A DNA stretch of 64,000 nt from Epiperipatus broadwayi (Eukaryota; Onychophora; Udeonychophora; Euonychophora; Peripatidae). Of the stretch, positions 48,266 through 59,150 are shown piece by piece. Each line of letters begins with the position of its first letter. Within the stretch, counting starts at the first letter, position 1. The stretch lies in the NCBI GenBank assembly GCA_028023455.1, contig JAQFVV010006652.1:430132-494131 (forward strand), given 5' to 3'. The position numbers and the translations under genes are program-made. The notes beneath the pieces are model-generated. The model made no database searches. It was not told the DNA's origin and was given only the letters and a program-made list of their open reading frames with translations.

Positions 48266-49587
48266 ACAGTTGTAGAGGCACTACAATTACGGATTTGAAA
48301 ATAATGTTAAAGTTCCACCAATAGCAAAAATGTTAAATTAAAATGTTTTTTTATATCTTTCAAATAGAAGGAAGTTTGCATATATCATCTCGCTTATTGA
48401 TATAATCTGGTCTTTTTAGTATCTCAATGGCTTCTCTGATTTTACACAAGTAGAGATTATCATATCTGAATATGGTTCTGGTACCAGAAAAATCAATTTT
48501 ATTACCTGAATCTATAGTATAGAGTGAGGGTGCTGCTGATGATAAATGTTGCTTAACTGCATTAGCATGTTCATTTTTTCTAACATTGATGTGATGATTG
48601 CTCATACCTATGTAAGAAGCTTTACAATTATCACATGAGATTTCATAAACACCATGAAGAAGGGTTAAATCCTTAGGCTTGGTTATTATATTACTGATTT
48701 TTTAATTAGTAGAAAACTACATTTTTATATTGTAGCATTTTAATATACATCCAATACTGTCTGTAGTTCCTTTCACATATCAAACAGAAATCCTAATAGC
48801 CAATTTATTTTCTTTTTGTTTCATATTTTGACCATTTTGGGCTTGAAATAAGGCTTATTTAATAAATTTTATAATTATAACTATTTGCTAATAAAACACT
48901 ATTAATATGATTTATTTCTTCTTTCAGATGTGACTTATCTGAAAGGTTAATTGCTCTATTTAAAAGAGTTTTGACTACAGAAACAATCTGAGTTGGATGA
49001 TGATGAGAATGTAAATGTAAATATCTAACTGAGTGTGTATTCTTTCTGTAAATCTAAAATGATAGACTATTTGGTGTCCTGGTGACTAGTACATCAAAAA
49101 AGGGAAGTTTTCCATCAGACTCTGTTTCCATTGTAAATTTAATATGAGGAAGCATATTATTTAAATGTGTAAAAAAAAAAATCATCTATTTTTTTCATAC
49201 TGCCATGTGACAAAAGTGTCATCTATGTATTTGAGACAAATAAGAGGTTTTTTAAAGATGATGATTCTAAAGCACGAGTTTCTATATTTTCCTGAGATAG
49301 GTGAGTCCATAAGAGTTCCAAAAATTTGTCTGTAATGCTATCCATTGTACATAAAATATGTGTTTAAGAAACAATGTTTAATTAAAGCAATAATATGGTT
49401 TGGCAAATTGCAGCATTGTGAAATTACATTTAAAGCTTCATCAATTGGAATATTCGTAAACAAAGACACAACATCAAAACTGACCAAAATATCATTAGCA
49501 TTAATTTTTAAAATTTTTAAACCAGAAATAAAGATAAAAGAGTTTTTAATATATGATTTAATAATATAAAGACTGTGCTTTCTACTC
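48266..49587 (-). mobile_element. Penelope-like element: RT and GIY-YIG endonuclease (5' truncated)
   Basis: Minus strand. RT motif A region ILVSFDVVSLFTNIPIDEAL (catalytic Asp about 49475), HCFLNTYF (about 49380), then in other frames HLNNMLPHIKFTMETESDG, LPFFDVLVTRTPNS, RYLHLHSHHH and VVKTLLNRAINL, all typical of the Penelope RT palm and thumb. After a linker comes the GIY-YIG domain: GVYEISCDNCKASYIG (48655-48608), VRKNEHANAV, IDSGNKIDFSGT, IREAIEILKRPDYINKRDD. A 3' UTR of about 95 bp ends with CTCTACAACTGTC. Frameshifts make it inactive. Penelope elements use the nuclease for target cleavage. Confidence 0.88.
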
Positions 49588-50031
49588 ATCAAAAAATCAG
49601 TAATATAATAACCAAGCCTGAGGTTTCAATCCCTCTTGAATCTCATGATGTTTATGAAATCTCAGGTGATAATCTTCTTACATAGGTATGATCAATCATC
49701 ACATCAGTTTAGGAGAGTTGAACATGTTAATTTAGTTAAATAACACTTATACTCATCAGCACTCTCACTCCAAGGTAGAGATTTAGGTCATTTTTCTAGT
49801 ACCAGGATCATATCCAGATATGATAATCTCTACCAGAGTAAAATCAAAAAAGCCATTGAGATACTAAAAAGACCATATTGTATCAAGTGAGATGATACAT
49901 GCAAACTTCCTCCTATTTGGAAAGATTTTTTTAAAAAACATATTCTAATTTAACATTTTTGCTATTGATGGAACTTTAATATTATTTTCAAACCAGTGAT
50001 TGCTGTGCCTCTACAACTATCTTTCTGCGAT
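49588..50031 (+). mobile_element. Inverted partial copy of the same Penelope-like element
   Basis: It matches the complement of 48266-48705 end to end: linker AAAAAATCAGTAATATAATA, the GIY-YIG coding region, and the 3' UTR to CTCTACAACTATC. It abuts the main copy head to head at about 49587, so the pair reads 3' end, main copy, junction, partial copy, 3' end. Such inverted partial copies are a known habit of Penelope-like elements. Confidence 0.85.
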
Positions 50032-50944
50032 TTGCCACCCAGTAGATGATTTGTGTGATCAAGTCGAAACATTAGTATATTAATATTAAAAAAATTTTAA
50101 TACAAATGAAACCATAAAGAATGTCTTTTATATATATATAATAAACAAACAAAAGAAATATTTGTTATATTGGCACTATATTTGTAACAATCATGAACAC
50201 CGAAATGGAAATATAAACCAAGTGTGATTTTATCTTTTATAGACAAAGTTTAAACAATGTCATGTGAAACATCTGAAAAAAAGTTAGCATTGGTTTCAAA
50301 AGCTTGTAGGAAAAGACAAATGTAGCATCTGAAATTTAAAAAAGGAAAACATTGTTTGTGATTGATTACCTAAATAGATAATGAAATGGTCTATAACTCA
50401 GGAGGTTATACGATATTTGAACACTTGAAGTGACAGAGTTAAATTGAGAATCAGGGATATTAATGTTTCATTGTACTCAGTATTAATGGCTAACTGCTAG
50501 AACCATGTCTACTGATGAAATTTGATGAACATTGTAAAGAACTGTAACAAATACTACAAAAGCATGATGAAAGAAATCATTGCATTAGTCAATACATATC
50601 TGAGCCATCAGTAAGTTTCAAAAGCATAATGATTATGAACAAAATATCATTTCAAAGCCACTATTTCTGATAAGAATGCATATAAATTTATGAATTCAAA
50701 TTTATGATTTTTAATTATTTTAAATTGGGATAATTAAAACCATAGATACATATGGAACAATCATGTTTGTGAAGTATTTATATTCCCAAACATATCATAT
50801 TTAATCAGTAGTAAAAATCATTTACATGTGATTAAAATTATCATTAATTAAAATCGTGTATAGTGAGTGTGTGGATGTGGTAGAATTTCTTTGTATACAA
50901 AAAAATAGCCTAAGTTATTACCTTTTTAAAAAAGAATTTGCAGA

Positions 50945-51290
50945 GTTTTCACACCACTTAGCTGAAGTATAGAGGGATGTATGTTAGGAATAATGAGAAG
51001 AGATTGATAATGGAATGTTTGAGAGAACAAAAATGTGTCATTGATGTCATTGAAAGATTTAAGAGACTAACGTAAAGCTTGTCTGGACCTATTGCTAGAA
51101 GTTAACTTTTAAATGGAATTTCAAGAGATTACAAAAGATCTAGAGAAATATCAGTGATGTGGGTGGATAAAGTATGGAAGGTTGCTGATATGAAGGGGAG
51201 AAGTAAAACTAGTGATAAGAGAAATTGGATTAAATTTGTAGTAGATCAATAATGGATGAAAATGATAATGAATATTATCATCATTCCTAA
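50945..51290 (+). mobile_element. 5'-truncated, decayed RTE copy (C-terminal tail)
   Basis: Collinear with 31866-32255: AGAGGGATGTATGTTAGGAA, AAAATGTGTCATTGATGTCA, LLNGISRDYKRSR-like coding, and a 3' end with GAATATTATCATCATT. Several frame breaks. Fourth RTE copy in the window. Confidence 0.8.
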
Positions 51291-51621
51291 TCAGAGGTAA
51301 CAAAAATTGTTTCAAAAATGCAAATAAGAGATAAAATAAATAATATCAGTAGTAAAAGAGAACAATATCTCAAAACTGGAAGGTGGCAATGATCGATGAT
51401 ACTGCATCAATCAGCAAATTATCATTTTTCCTGTGAAACATTGTTAAAATTTGGACTTATATTTGGATTAAATAAAATAATAATATCAATACATCAGAAA
51501 TAGAAACAGCATATTTGGGGATTTATGGTGAGTTTGAAGATCTGTACAACAAAATATTTTGCCACATAGTTTCTAAAAAATTTTGGAAAGTAAGCAAAGG
51601 GATTTGGTTAGATATTAAATA

Positions 51622-51865
51622 CAGAATAATAAATATGACTAGTCAAAAAAGATATATGGTGTTAATAGGTTGGAAAGCTAAATCATGATTCAAGTAAGAT
51701 CAGAAAGTGATCGCAAGGTACAGCAGAATAGTAACTGGAATTTCAGAATAATAAATATGACTAGTCAAAAAAGATATATGGTGTTAATAGGTTGGAAAGC
51801 TAAATCAGGATTCAAGTAAGATCAGAAAGTGATCGCAAGGTATAGCAGAATAGTAACTGGAATTT
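51622..51865 (+). repeat. 122-bp tandem duplication
   Basis: Copies 51622-51743 and 51744-51865 differ at about two positions (CATG/CAGG, GGTAC/GGTAT). The duplicated sequence may itself be LINE-derived (a DQKVIARYSRIVTGI-like frame resembling an SDH-x-V endonuclease end). The near-identity points to a recent event or an assembly duplication. Confidence 0.85.
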
Positions 51866-52389
51866 CTAAACTCATAATCATTATAAACAATAAAGATAAC
51901 AAAAAGATTAATTTTAATAGGAAAAATGTTTGGGGTAAATGAAATAAATATAAAAAAAAGAAATTTTTTTACGATAAGTGTATAATCTTAGTTTTAATAG
52001 AAGTTGTAGAAAAAATGATAAAAAGATATGCCAGGATTATGAATCCTGCTTCAAGGTATAATCTACTTAACATATGCAAAATAATTATATCAATAATAAA
52101 TATAAGTTTCAAATAGAGAAAGTGATCAAAATAACTCATTATGTAAAATTATATTATGATAGTTGTGCTATAGTGTTGAGTGAAGAATGCTTTGATAAAA
52201 ACAACACGTGCAACAAAAAACTTGAAAACATCTAAATACTTTTTATATCTCATCTTAGCTTATTTAAAGTTCAAAGATAATCTTATTCCTCATTACTTAA
52301 ATAATGCCAAATATATACCAAAAAAACTATAAAAATAGCATTAATATTTAGATACATGTAGAGTATATATAATTTAAGCTAGATGTATT

Positions 52390-52520
52390 TTGCACAACCA
52401 ATACACATGACCACATACATATATCTTTTTTGCATGTATGTGGCCATGGGTATCAGTTGTATAAAATAAAGGGAATGACTAAAGGGAGTTTGAAAGTCTG
52501 GGTTCAAATCCCCTCTAATT
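52390..52520 (+). mobile_element. tRNA-like SINE module with inverted head
   Basis: The module GTATCAGTTGTATAA (52450) through GGAGTTTGAAAGTCTGG and B box GGGTTCAAATCCC (52500-52512) is the best-preserved single copy of the module at 11657-11789. Its first 30 bases are repeated inverted just upstream (52393-52421; ACAACCAATACACATG), so it is again a truncated foldback. Confidence 0.7.
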
Positions 52521-52928
52521 AAAAATAGCATTAGTAAAAAAACTCTAGTCTTCTCTAAATTTAAAACAGTATAACTGATCATAAGCAATATTAAGGTAAA
52601 TCATAAAAAAACTATAGATCAACAAAGAAGAAATGTAACACTTAGAATTTTCAGCCTATATTTGTAATTGATACTGAATCAAAATGATAACATTTATTAG
52701 TCAACTGTGATGTAATTATAAGATAATATGCAGTTGGCAATTTTTCAGAACAGTCATTATGAGTATTAATAATTTTTATAAGTCATTCCTTAGACACTTA
52801 ATGATTAATATTTTTGTAGTCTAATTTTCACTACACTACTCTCAAGCAAGATAGGAAATCGTTTGCTTTTAACATCTTGTGGAAAATGTAATCATAAATA
52901 TATGAACAAAGACATAGGAAAAAGATGC

Positions 52929-52985
52929 ATGATTATCCAGAAGCACATTTGTGCTGAATCTGCACTCATCAGTTGGCCCAGATCA
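52929..52985 (-). ncRNA. Decayed hammerhead motif, family A (A5)
   Basis: Minus strand: UGAUCUGGG-CCAA-CUGAUGA, stem II GUGC/GCAC, then AAA in place of GAAA (G12 lost), so no activity is expected. The outer stem I UGAUC can still pair with a downstream AUCA. It is recognised by alignment to A1 and A2. Confidence 0.6.
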
Positions 52986-53985
52986 CAATCTCTTTCACAT
53001 ATCTTTATCATTGTTCAGTAAATATAGATAGCCAATTAATTACTACAGTTTAATTGATAAGTATCATATTTAACACCTCACAGCGTTGACACAAGCCATT
53101 CAATTTTGAAGTATATTAATAATTTTTATTAGTCATTCATTAGGCTAGAGATTATCTACTTAATAAATAATATTTCTGCAATGTAAGTTTCACAATACTA
53201 TCCTCATGCAAGGTTAGAACTGGTTTTTATCCACTTTTAACACCTTGTGGAAGTATATAATGAGTAAATTTTGTAGTTTTCTAGTTTAAAAATAAAACAA
53301 CTAATTTAGATAAGCTTGTGAGAATAATTTTTTCAAACACTACTTGACAGTCCATGTGCTTAATTAAAGGTTTGTGGAAATTAATATAAAGCAAAGAATT
53401 CCTATAAGAATGATGTTAAATAATAAACTTGAAGTTAATATTACAGAGTTTAAAAAATGTTTCCATGAGAACTAATAAACATTTCTGCTAGCGTATAGAT
53501 ACCAATAGTGTTATATTTTGTTACTCTACTTCAGGAATTAGAGTGCTAAATATTAGCCATAAAACTTTGTATACCAAGAAAAATACCTCACAACAATTCC
53601 TCTTTTGTTAAATTGTAATCAATAAACCTTGAAGATTGGTGACTTAAAAGTTGTTTTCCATGACAATTCTTAAACTTATCTAGCTGACTATGCAAGTAAA
53701 ATATATGTATCAGGAGATATTATTGGTTCAGGAAGCTGCATTGGAATTAAAAACAATGCTTGATCTAATAAACTAGAAATTCCTAATTTAAAATCTGTTT
53801 CAATAACTGAGTTATCCAAAAATATTTTTCAGCTGTGTGGCCAAAGAAATTTTATCCAAATTAGAAATTTAGAATGAAACTTCAAGAAAGTTATATTTTT
53901 TTTGTTTCCAAGCACCTGAATTGTTCAAATAATATTTTGCATCGTATAGTGAATTTAATAAGACCTTTTATCTTCACATCTCTAT

Positions 53986-54220
53986 GCCATCTACTGTAAG
54001 TTTTAGTAACCAAATGCCTATCCATTGCTATCCTATTCAAAATTCCCAGACTAGTTTCAAGTTTACAGCTTCATCAGTAAGTTTTGAATTTTGGAACAGT
54101 GCACATAGATGCTCCAAGATTCAAAAGTCCACACTGATGAAAATCACAAGATTGAAACTAATTTGGATATTATTGCATAGGATGGTATTTAATAGGAATT
54201 TATTAAGCATTATCATCTCA
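53986..54220. mobile_element. Family B inverted pair with two hammerhead motifs (B3, B4)
   Basis: B3 (minus, 54036-54088) has outer stem I UUCAAAA/UUUUGAA, inner CUUA/UGGG, intact CUGAUGA, GAAA, stem III ACUAGU and cleavage triplet GUC; stem II is poor. B4 (plus, about 54118-54172) has CUGAUGA (54134-54140), stem II AAUC/GAUU, GAAA and a drifted stem III (ACUAAU). The two face away from each other across a loop with GTGCACATAGATG. The tail motif lies at the left end (53987-54015). Confidence 0.72.
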
Positions 54221-54462
54221 TATTTATTACTTGCTAAAGCCTGCAATAGGTGTCATGGAAGTGTAAAAAAAATATGCTGAAATAGCAATGAGTAAGCTAA
54301 AATTGTGTAATAAAGTCATGTGATATTTTATTGAAATTTAATAAGAAAAAAGTGCTGGAGGTGATTCATTTTACCTTAATTAAATATCTATAAAATGTTC
54401 TACTATAGGAATTCTGTAAGGTTTAATGCAGTGATAGAGTAGCATAATTTGGAGCTTAAGAT

Positions 54463-55277
54463 CCTCAATGTATATGTAAACAAAGGAAGTAAAGCACCCA
54501 CCTCCGGCTATAACTTAAAAGCATTCTAAATGTTGAACAAAAGAGTCAAGAATAGAATGAACCCAATTACTTTTTTTTTCATATGTCATAGCATTGGCCA
54601 GGACCCCACAACCATCTGCAACCAACTACTTGCTTGCAAGGCTGCTGTGATGAACTCTCGGCTAACAACGCTTGACTGAATCCACCTACTTTTGGTAGCT
54701 ATGATGTTTATAAGCATACCTCTGTCAAAGTTGTTGGTTATTCAGAGTGAAATTAATTTATCAGCCAGATGGAATATGGCACTTAAGGGTTATTAAACTC
54801 ATTATAAACCAACAATGTTGACAGAGATATGCTTATAAACATCAGAGATACCAAGAATTGGTGGATTCATTCTATTCTTGACTCCTTTGTTCAATATTTA
54901 GTCCTTTTAAGTCATAGTCTGGAGTCGGTGATTTACTTCTTTTGTTTATGTATACATTGAGCTATGTTTAATTTAAGGTTTCCATATTAAATCTTGTTTA
55001 ATTATTATAATCAAGGTGTTAAAAGTGAGATGCTGTCTCCAGCCTTGTATTATTAATTATGAGTTTAATAACTCTTAAATGCCATATTCCATCTGGCTGA
55101 AAAATTAATTTCACTCAGAATTACCAACAATGTTGACGGAAGTATGCTTATAAACATCAGAGCTATCAAGAATATGGGGATTCATTCTATACTTGGCTCC
55201 TTTGTTCAACATTTAGAGTCATTTTAAGTCATGGCCTGAGATGAATAATTTCTTTGTTTGTATATAGCTTAAGATTC
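54463..55277. mobile_element. Foldback retroelement with order A-C-A'-C'-A'
   Basis: Arm A (54475-54739, containing a SINE) is followed by C (54740-54807), A' (54808-54962), a spacer, then C' (about 55056-55118) and a second A' (55119-55265). AGCTTAAGATCC (54463-54474) and AGCTTAAGATTC (55266-55277) flank the whole as a 12-bp near-identical direct repeat, the likely TSD. Examples of shared pieces: GTTTATAAGCATA and its complement, GGCACTTAAGGGTTATTA and its complement. No ribozyme core could be found in it. Confidence 0.75.
54566..54675 (-). mobile_element. tRNA-derived SINE (family 1), copy 4, inside a foldback arm
   Basis: Same family and orientation as 646-757, with TTAGCCGAGAG (A box) on the right and an A-rich tail on the left (plus-strand T9). 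Flanking TGAACCCAATTAC (left) and TGAATCCACCTAC (right) match at 10 of 13 positions and continue the sequence of the unbroken right arm, so the SINE entered after the foldback formed. Confidence 0.82.
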
Positions 55278-55289
55278 ATGTATCTTGCC

Positions 55290-57445
55290 TAGTTCAGACA
55301 CAATTCCTAAGCGTACACTGGTCTTAGAGTTGCAATGTAGGGGAGATAGGCCTTTTCACACCCACAATAAATGTAATGTCATGATGACTTCAAAAGAAAT
55401 AAATCCTGTGAGTATACATGTTGAAATGTGTTTTTATCTTTATCAACATGACCTTTTTTTTGTAATGCTTTGAAATTTTCAGTTATTGTCCAGATTTCTT
55501 TCTGCCATACTGTTCTGCCAGGATAAAAACCTAACAAAATTATCATAATTAATATGTATTTTTTTTGTATGGTTTTTCTTTTTTTTTTGTTTTAATTTAT
55601 TTATATTAAAAAAAACCATTTATTACCATTTTTGTTGAAAATCCCAGCATACTCTGCAATACTGTGCTACATTTTTGGAGGGAAAATTTTTAGTAGAGAT
55701 CTCCATTTTCTGTGGTAATATTACATGTAAACTCTTTTTTTTCAAGGCGATAATTCCTGTTATATATTATACAGTAAGTATTGTATGAGTATAATTAATG
55801 TGTTTTTATAAATATGATTTAAAAATCATTTATTGTTTGTTAAGTAACAATTTTTTTGTGTAATGGCATCATTTTATTAAGATCCCAAATGACTTTTTTT
55901 TTGCTGTCAAATGTCATTCTAAAAAGTTGTTATTGTCCAATTCATACATATTTGAATGTCTTGTTATTTAAAAACCAAAATCATTTGCTATTTGTTTAGT
56001 GCATATTCAAACTAATAATTTTTTTGTGTAATGCCGCTATTTCATTAAGATCACAAATCGTTAGTGTCCAAGTCATACATAATTGAATGTTTTGTTAAAA
56101 ATCATACATTTCTTATTGAAAATGATAAATATGTTTATTATATCTTATTTTGTTTTACTTTTAGTTATTTTTAGTCCGGCAATACAAAGCATGTATTAGA
56201 CCTACTGTGCCCTTTTCACATTCGTATCAACCTCCCCCCCCCCCAAAAAAAAAAAAAAATTGTAAATCTTGCCAAAATATCATGTACAAGATCCATGTAC
56301 ATGGGTTTTTTTGCAAAAAAGTCATGAACAAGATCTGTATACACATTATTTTGGTCAGATCCCAATATTACAAAGTTACCAGCAGATTGATATGAATGTG
56401 AACAGGTACAGTAGATCTAATACATGCTCCATGTTGCAGATTTTTTATTTTATTAAATTGGAGAAACTGAATGTAATATATATAACTAATTATGTATTCA
56501 CCTAGAAACAATGTTTTATTTATAATAATCATAAAAGTGTTTTATTTGTAATAGTCATAAAAGAATCACCCTGGCACACCCACTGTATGAATTTATAAAG
56601 CTGAGGAAGTGAGAATATTCATCAGCTTTATAAATTCATACAGCATGTGAACATAATATATAGATAAGTCATAATATAAGATCTTTTTAAACGATTTATA
56701 TTTATTTTTCATCATCATCTGAAATCATAAAATCATCAAATCTTTATAGTTTTGTCCATCCTTTGTTAAAAAGATTGAATAAATATGAATTAATTTTCCA
56801 CACTCTTTAGCATCACCTATTCATATTCTGCATCATCTTCTATTTTTGTTTGTGCTTTGTATAATATAACAAAATAGTATTTATTAATTCCAAATTTTCA
56901 CTCATTTTCCAAATATAACTGAACATTTTTTTGTACAGTTTCTCATTGTCATAGATAATTTTAAGGGGTCTTTAGAATGCCTCATGAAACTATGATAATT
57001 TATGAACCCACTGATGTTACAGCATATAGTTAAAAAAGATGATGTGGGATTGAATCAAACAAAATATTCAAGAATATTATAAAAATAAAATTATTAGTTG
57101 CCCAGAAATTCATGTTATTTTTGAATACTTATGAGACAGATTGAGATTTTACCTAAATTTTTTTAGTTCATAATATATCATTGTAACAAACCAGATATGA
57201 TGAAATAAATAATGGTTAGTTTCTTGAGAGGTCATGTGACATTCGAGCTTCAAAAGTATCGTACTGAGCATTAATTTAGAAATGTTCACCTTTCAAGTAC
57301 AACTCTCTATAATTCCTCTAAATGTAAAGTAATTTTATTTAAACTATAGAATAACTGAAAATACAGGCTTATTATATACCTGTATCAATATAAGTAATAT
57401 CTAGGGTATATGACCCACCACTTATTGCATATATGTATAGAAATG
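55290..57445. other. No gene; small tandem repeats
   Basis: 55849-55968 and 56014-56096 are two similar units (AATTTTTTTGTGTAATG.., TTAAGATC.CAAAT, TGTCCAA.TCATACAT) differing by a 36-base indel. C10/A13 runs lie at 56234-56258. A hairpin lies at 56583-56643 (separate entry). Open frames here are not convincing. Confidence 0.45.
56583..56643. repeat. Perfect 22-bp-arm hairpin
   Basis: CTGTATGAATTTATAAAGCT plus GA (56583-56604) is exactly complementary to 56622-56643, with a 17-base loop. It could be a short foldback remnant. It sits just after a doubled TTTTATTTATAATAATCATA-like unit (56510-56562). Confidence 0.8.
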
Positions 57446-57447
57446 AT

Positions 57448-57502
57448 AATCTGGACCAATTGATGATTGCTGATTCAGCATGAAATATGTATATTGGTGA
57501 TT
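57448..57502 (+). ncRNA. Hammerhead ribozyme motif, family A (A3)
   Basis: 55 nt, the same length and layout as A1. Outer stem I AAUC/GAUU, internal loop UGGA opposite U, inner CCAA/UUGG, core UUGAUGA (first base C to U), stem II UGCUG/CAGCA, GAAA 57482-57485, stem III AUAUGUAU, site AUA. The C3 change should reduce or abolish cleavage. Outer stem I covaries with A1 and A4. Confidence 0.72.
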
Positions 57503-57519
57503 GTTTATCTTTTTGGCAT

Positions 57520-57600
57520 ATATGTGTTCAAGTATATCAGTGATATAAGATAGAATGGTGGTCATGTCAAAGTCTATGTTCATATACCCTATATATTAAA
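57520..57600 (+). mobile_element. tRNA-like module downstream of hammerhead A3
   Basis: TATCAGTGATATAAGATAGA and AAAGTCTATGTTCATATACC follow the ribozyme at about 35 nt. They align with TATCAGTTGTATAARATRRA and AAAGTCTGGGTTCAAATCCC of the modules at 52450 and 11725. The B box is decayed. Confidence 0.5.
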
Positions 57601-58952
57601 CTATAGAATAAAGTCTTTCTCAAAGACTAAATATTTTGGGTTTTTTATGTGTGTGCAATGTTGACAAGATGGAAGTTATAAGCTTTTTTTATTATATACT
57701 GAAATGATATGAAAAATTTGACTTATCCTTTGACGTACTATCAAACATAATTCGTTAGAAGAAAATGTTATTGTGTGATGCTGTTCACAATTAAAGATTT
57801 GAGTCTAATGGAAGATTTTCAATTTAAAGAGAATGAACACTTGATTTTAAATTAAATTAAGCAGCAGCATACTATTTTGTGTGACAAAACAGCCTTTTAA
57901 ACCAAACGAACACACAAATAATGTTATATTTAATGCTTGAAAGCTGTTGAAATAACGATTATTGTAAAATTAAAGTTACTTGTACATTATTTTTTTAAAT
58001 CTATCAAAAAATTATTTTATATGTTCCAATTTAAATTTCAAACAAATTAATAGATTGTAAGAAATCTGATGTTACCAATGTGATACCAAGAATTATGAAT
58101 AAAGAATAAACAAATGCAAGTAGAGCAAGAGATAATATACTGGATTGAATACAAACTAGTATAAAGAATTTGATGTAGAGTTGAATGACAGTTAGTTCAA
58201 AGAGTGTAATATATTAGAATATGATATATTAAGTGATAACTGGTGTCAAGAGTATAATATATTGAACTGAGTGACAGACAGCTGGTGTAAAGAGTATAAC
58301 ATATTGAATAAAGTAAGAACTAATGTGAGGAATTTAATGTATTGAATTGAGTAAAACTGATATGATGAGTACATTTATTCTCATTAGCATATTTTTAATG
58401 ACAGAGAACTATTAGCAAACTTTGAAAAATACGTTTTCTGCAGAAAATCTAATCAGAAAAAAATCATTAAGAGTTTTAGCAAGTCCTTCAATTCTTTCAT
58501 TGCAAGTATAGATTTGACTATCAATAATTTATATGGTTTATAGTTTTTGTTTGATCATAACTATTATAGTTCAAAGATTATTAAATTTCATTTATGAATC
58601 TGTTATCAAAACTTCAGTAATGTTTAGAATGATCAAAATGTAACTGACCTTACTGTTGGATTCAACATCAAGCAAATTTTTTTACATCATAATTGATTAT
58701 CACGAAAGTTGATTTTTATATAAGATATATTCTGACTTTGTCTAAAGGTTTTGATGATAGTATATTATTGGATGTGATATATTGGACTATTTCCATCATC
58801 TATGAGTGAATATTGAATGTATAGAAAATTTTTAACTTTATTTAAACTTTCCAAATACAAACAACTTGTTTGTAATAATAGATATAATAAACACCTCCAT
58901 ACTTCCCCATTCTTTTTAAATTCATATAATTAAAGATATAATAAAAGACAAA

Positions 58953-59007
58953 TGACCCCCAAGATGCATTTCGTGCTGAACCAGCACTCATCAGTTGGCC
59001 CAGGTCA
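58953..59007 (-). ncRNA. Intact-looking hammerhead ribozyme, family A (A1)
   Basis: Minus strand, 55 nt. UGACC-UGGG-CCAA, core CUGAUGA, stem II GUGCUG/CAGCAC with a 3-nt loop, GAAA, self-complementary stem III AUGCAU, cleavage triplet AUC, then UUGG-G-GGUCA closing stem I. All conserved core positions are present and both stem I halves are fully Watson-Crick. This is the layout of minimal type I hammerheads, which act as dimers through stem III. It is the best candidate for self-cleavage in the window. Confidence 0.82.
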
Positions 59008-59095
59008 CTATCTCTCATATATATCTTTATTATGTGCAAAGTATTTATCTAGAGTAAATTGTTACGTTTTCATTTACCATTGTCAAACTTCCTCG

Positions 59096-59150
59096 TGACC
59101 TGGGCCAACTGATGAGTGCTGGTTCAGCACGAAATGCATTTTGGGAGTCA
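59096..59150 (+). ncRNA. Hammerhead ribozyme, family A (A2)
   Basis: Inverted partner of A1: UGACC 59096-59100, CCAA 59105-59108, CUGAUGA 59109-59115, stem II 59116-59130, GAAA 59131-59134, UGCAUU with site AUU (allowed NUH), UUGG 59141-59144 and AGUCA 59146-59150 (one C-A mismatch in outer stem I). Confidence 0.8.
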
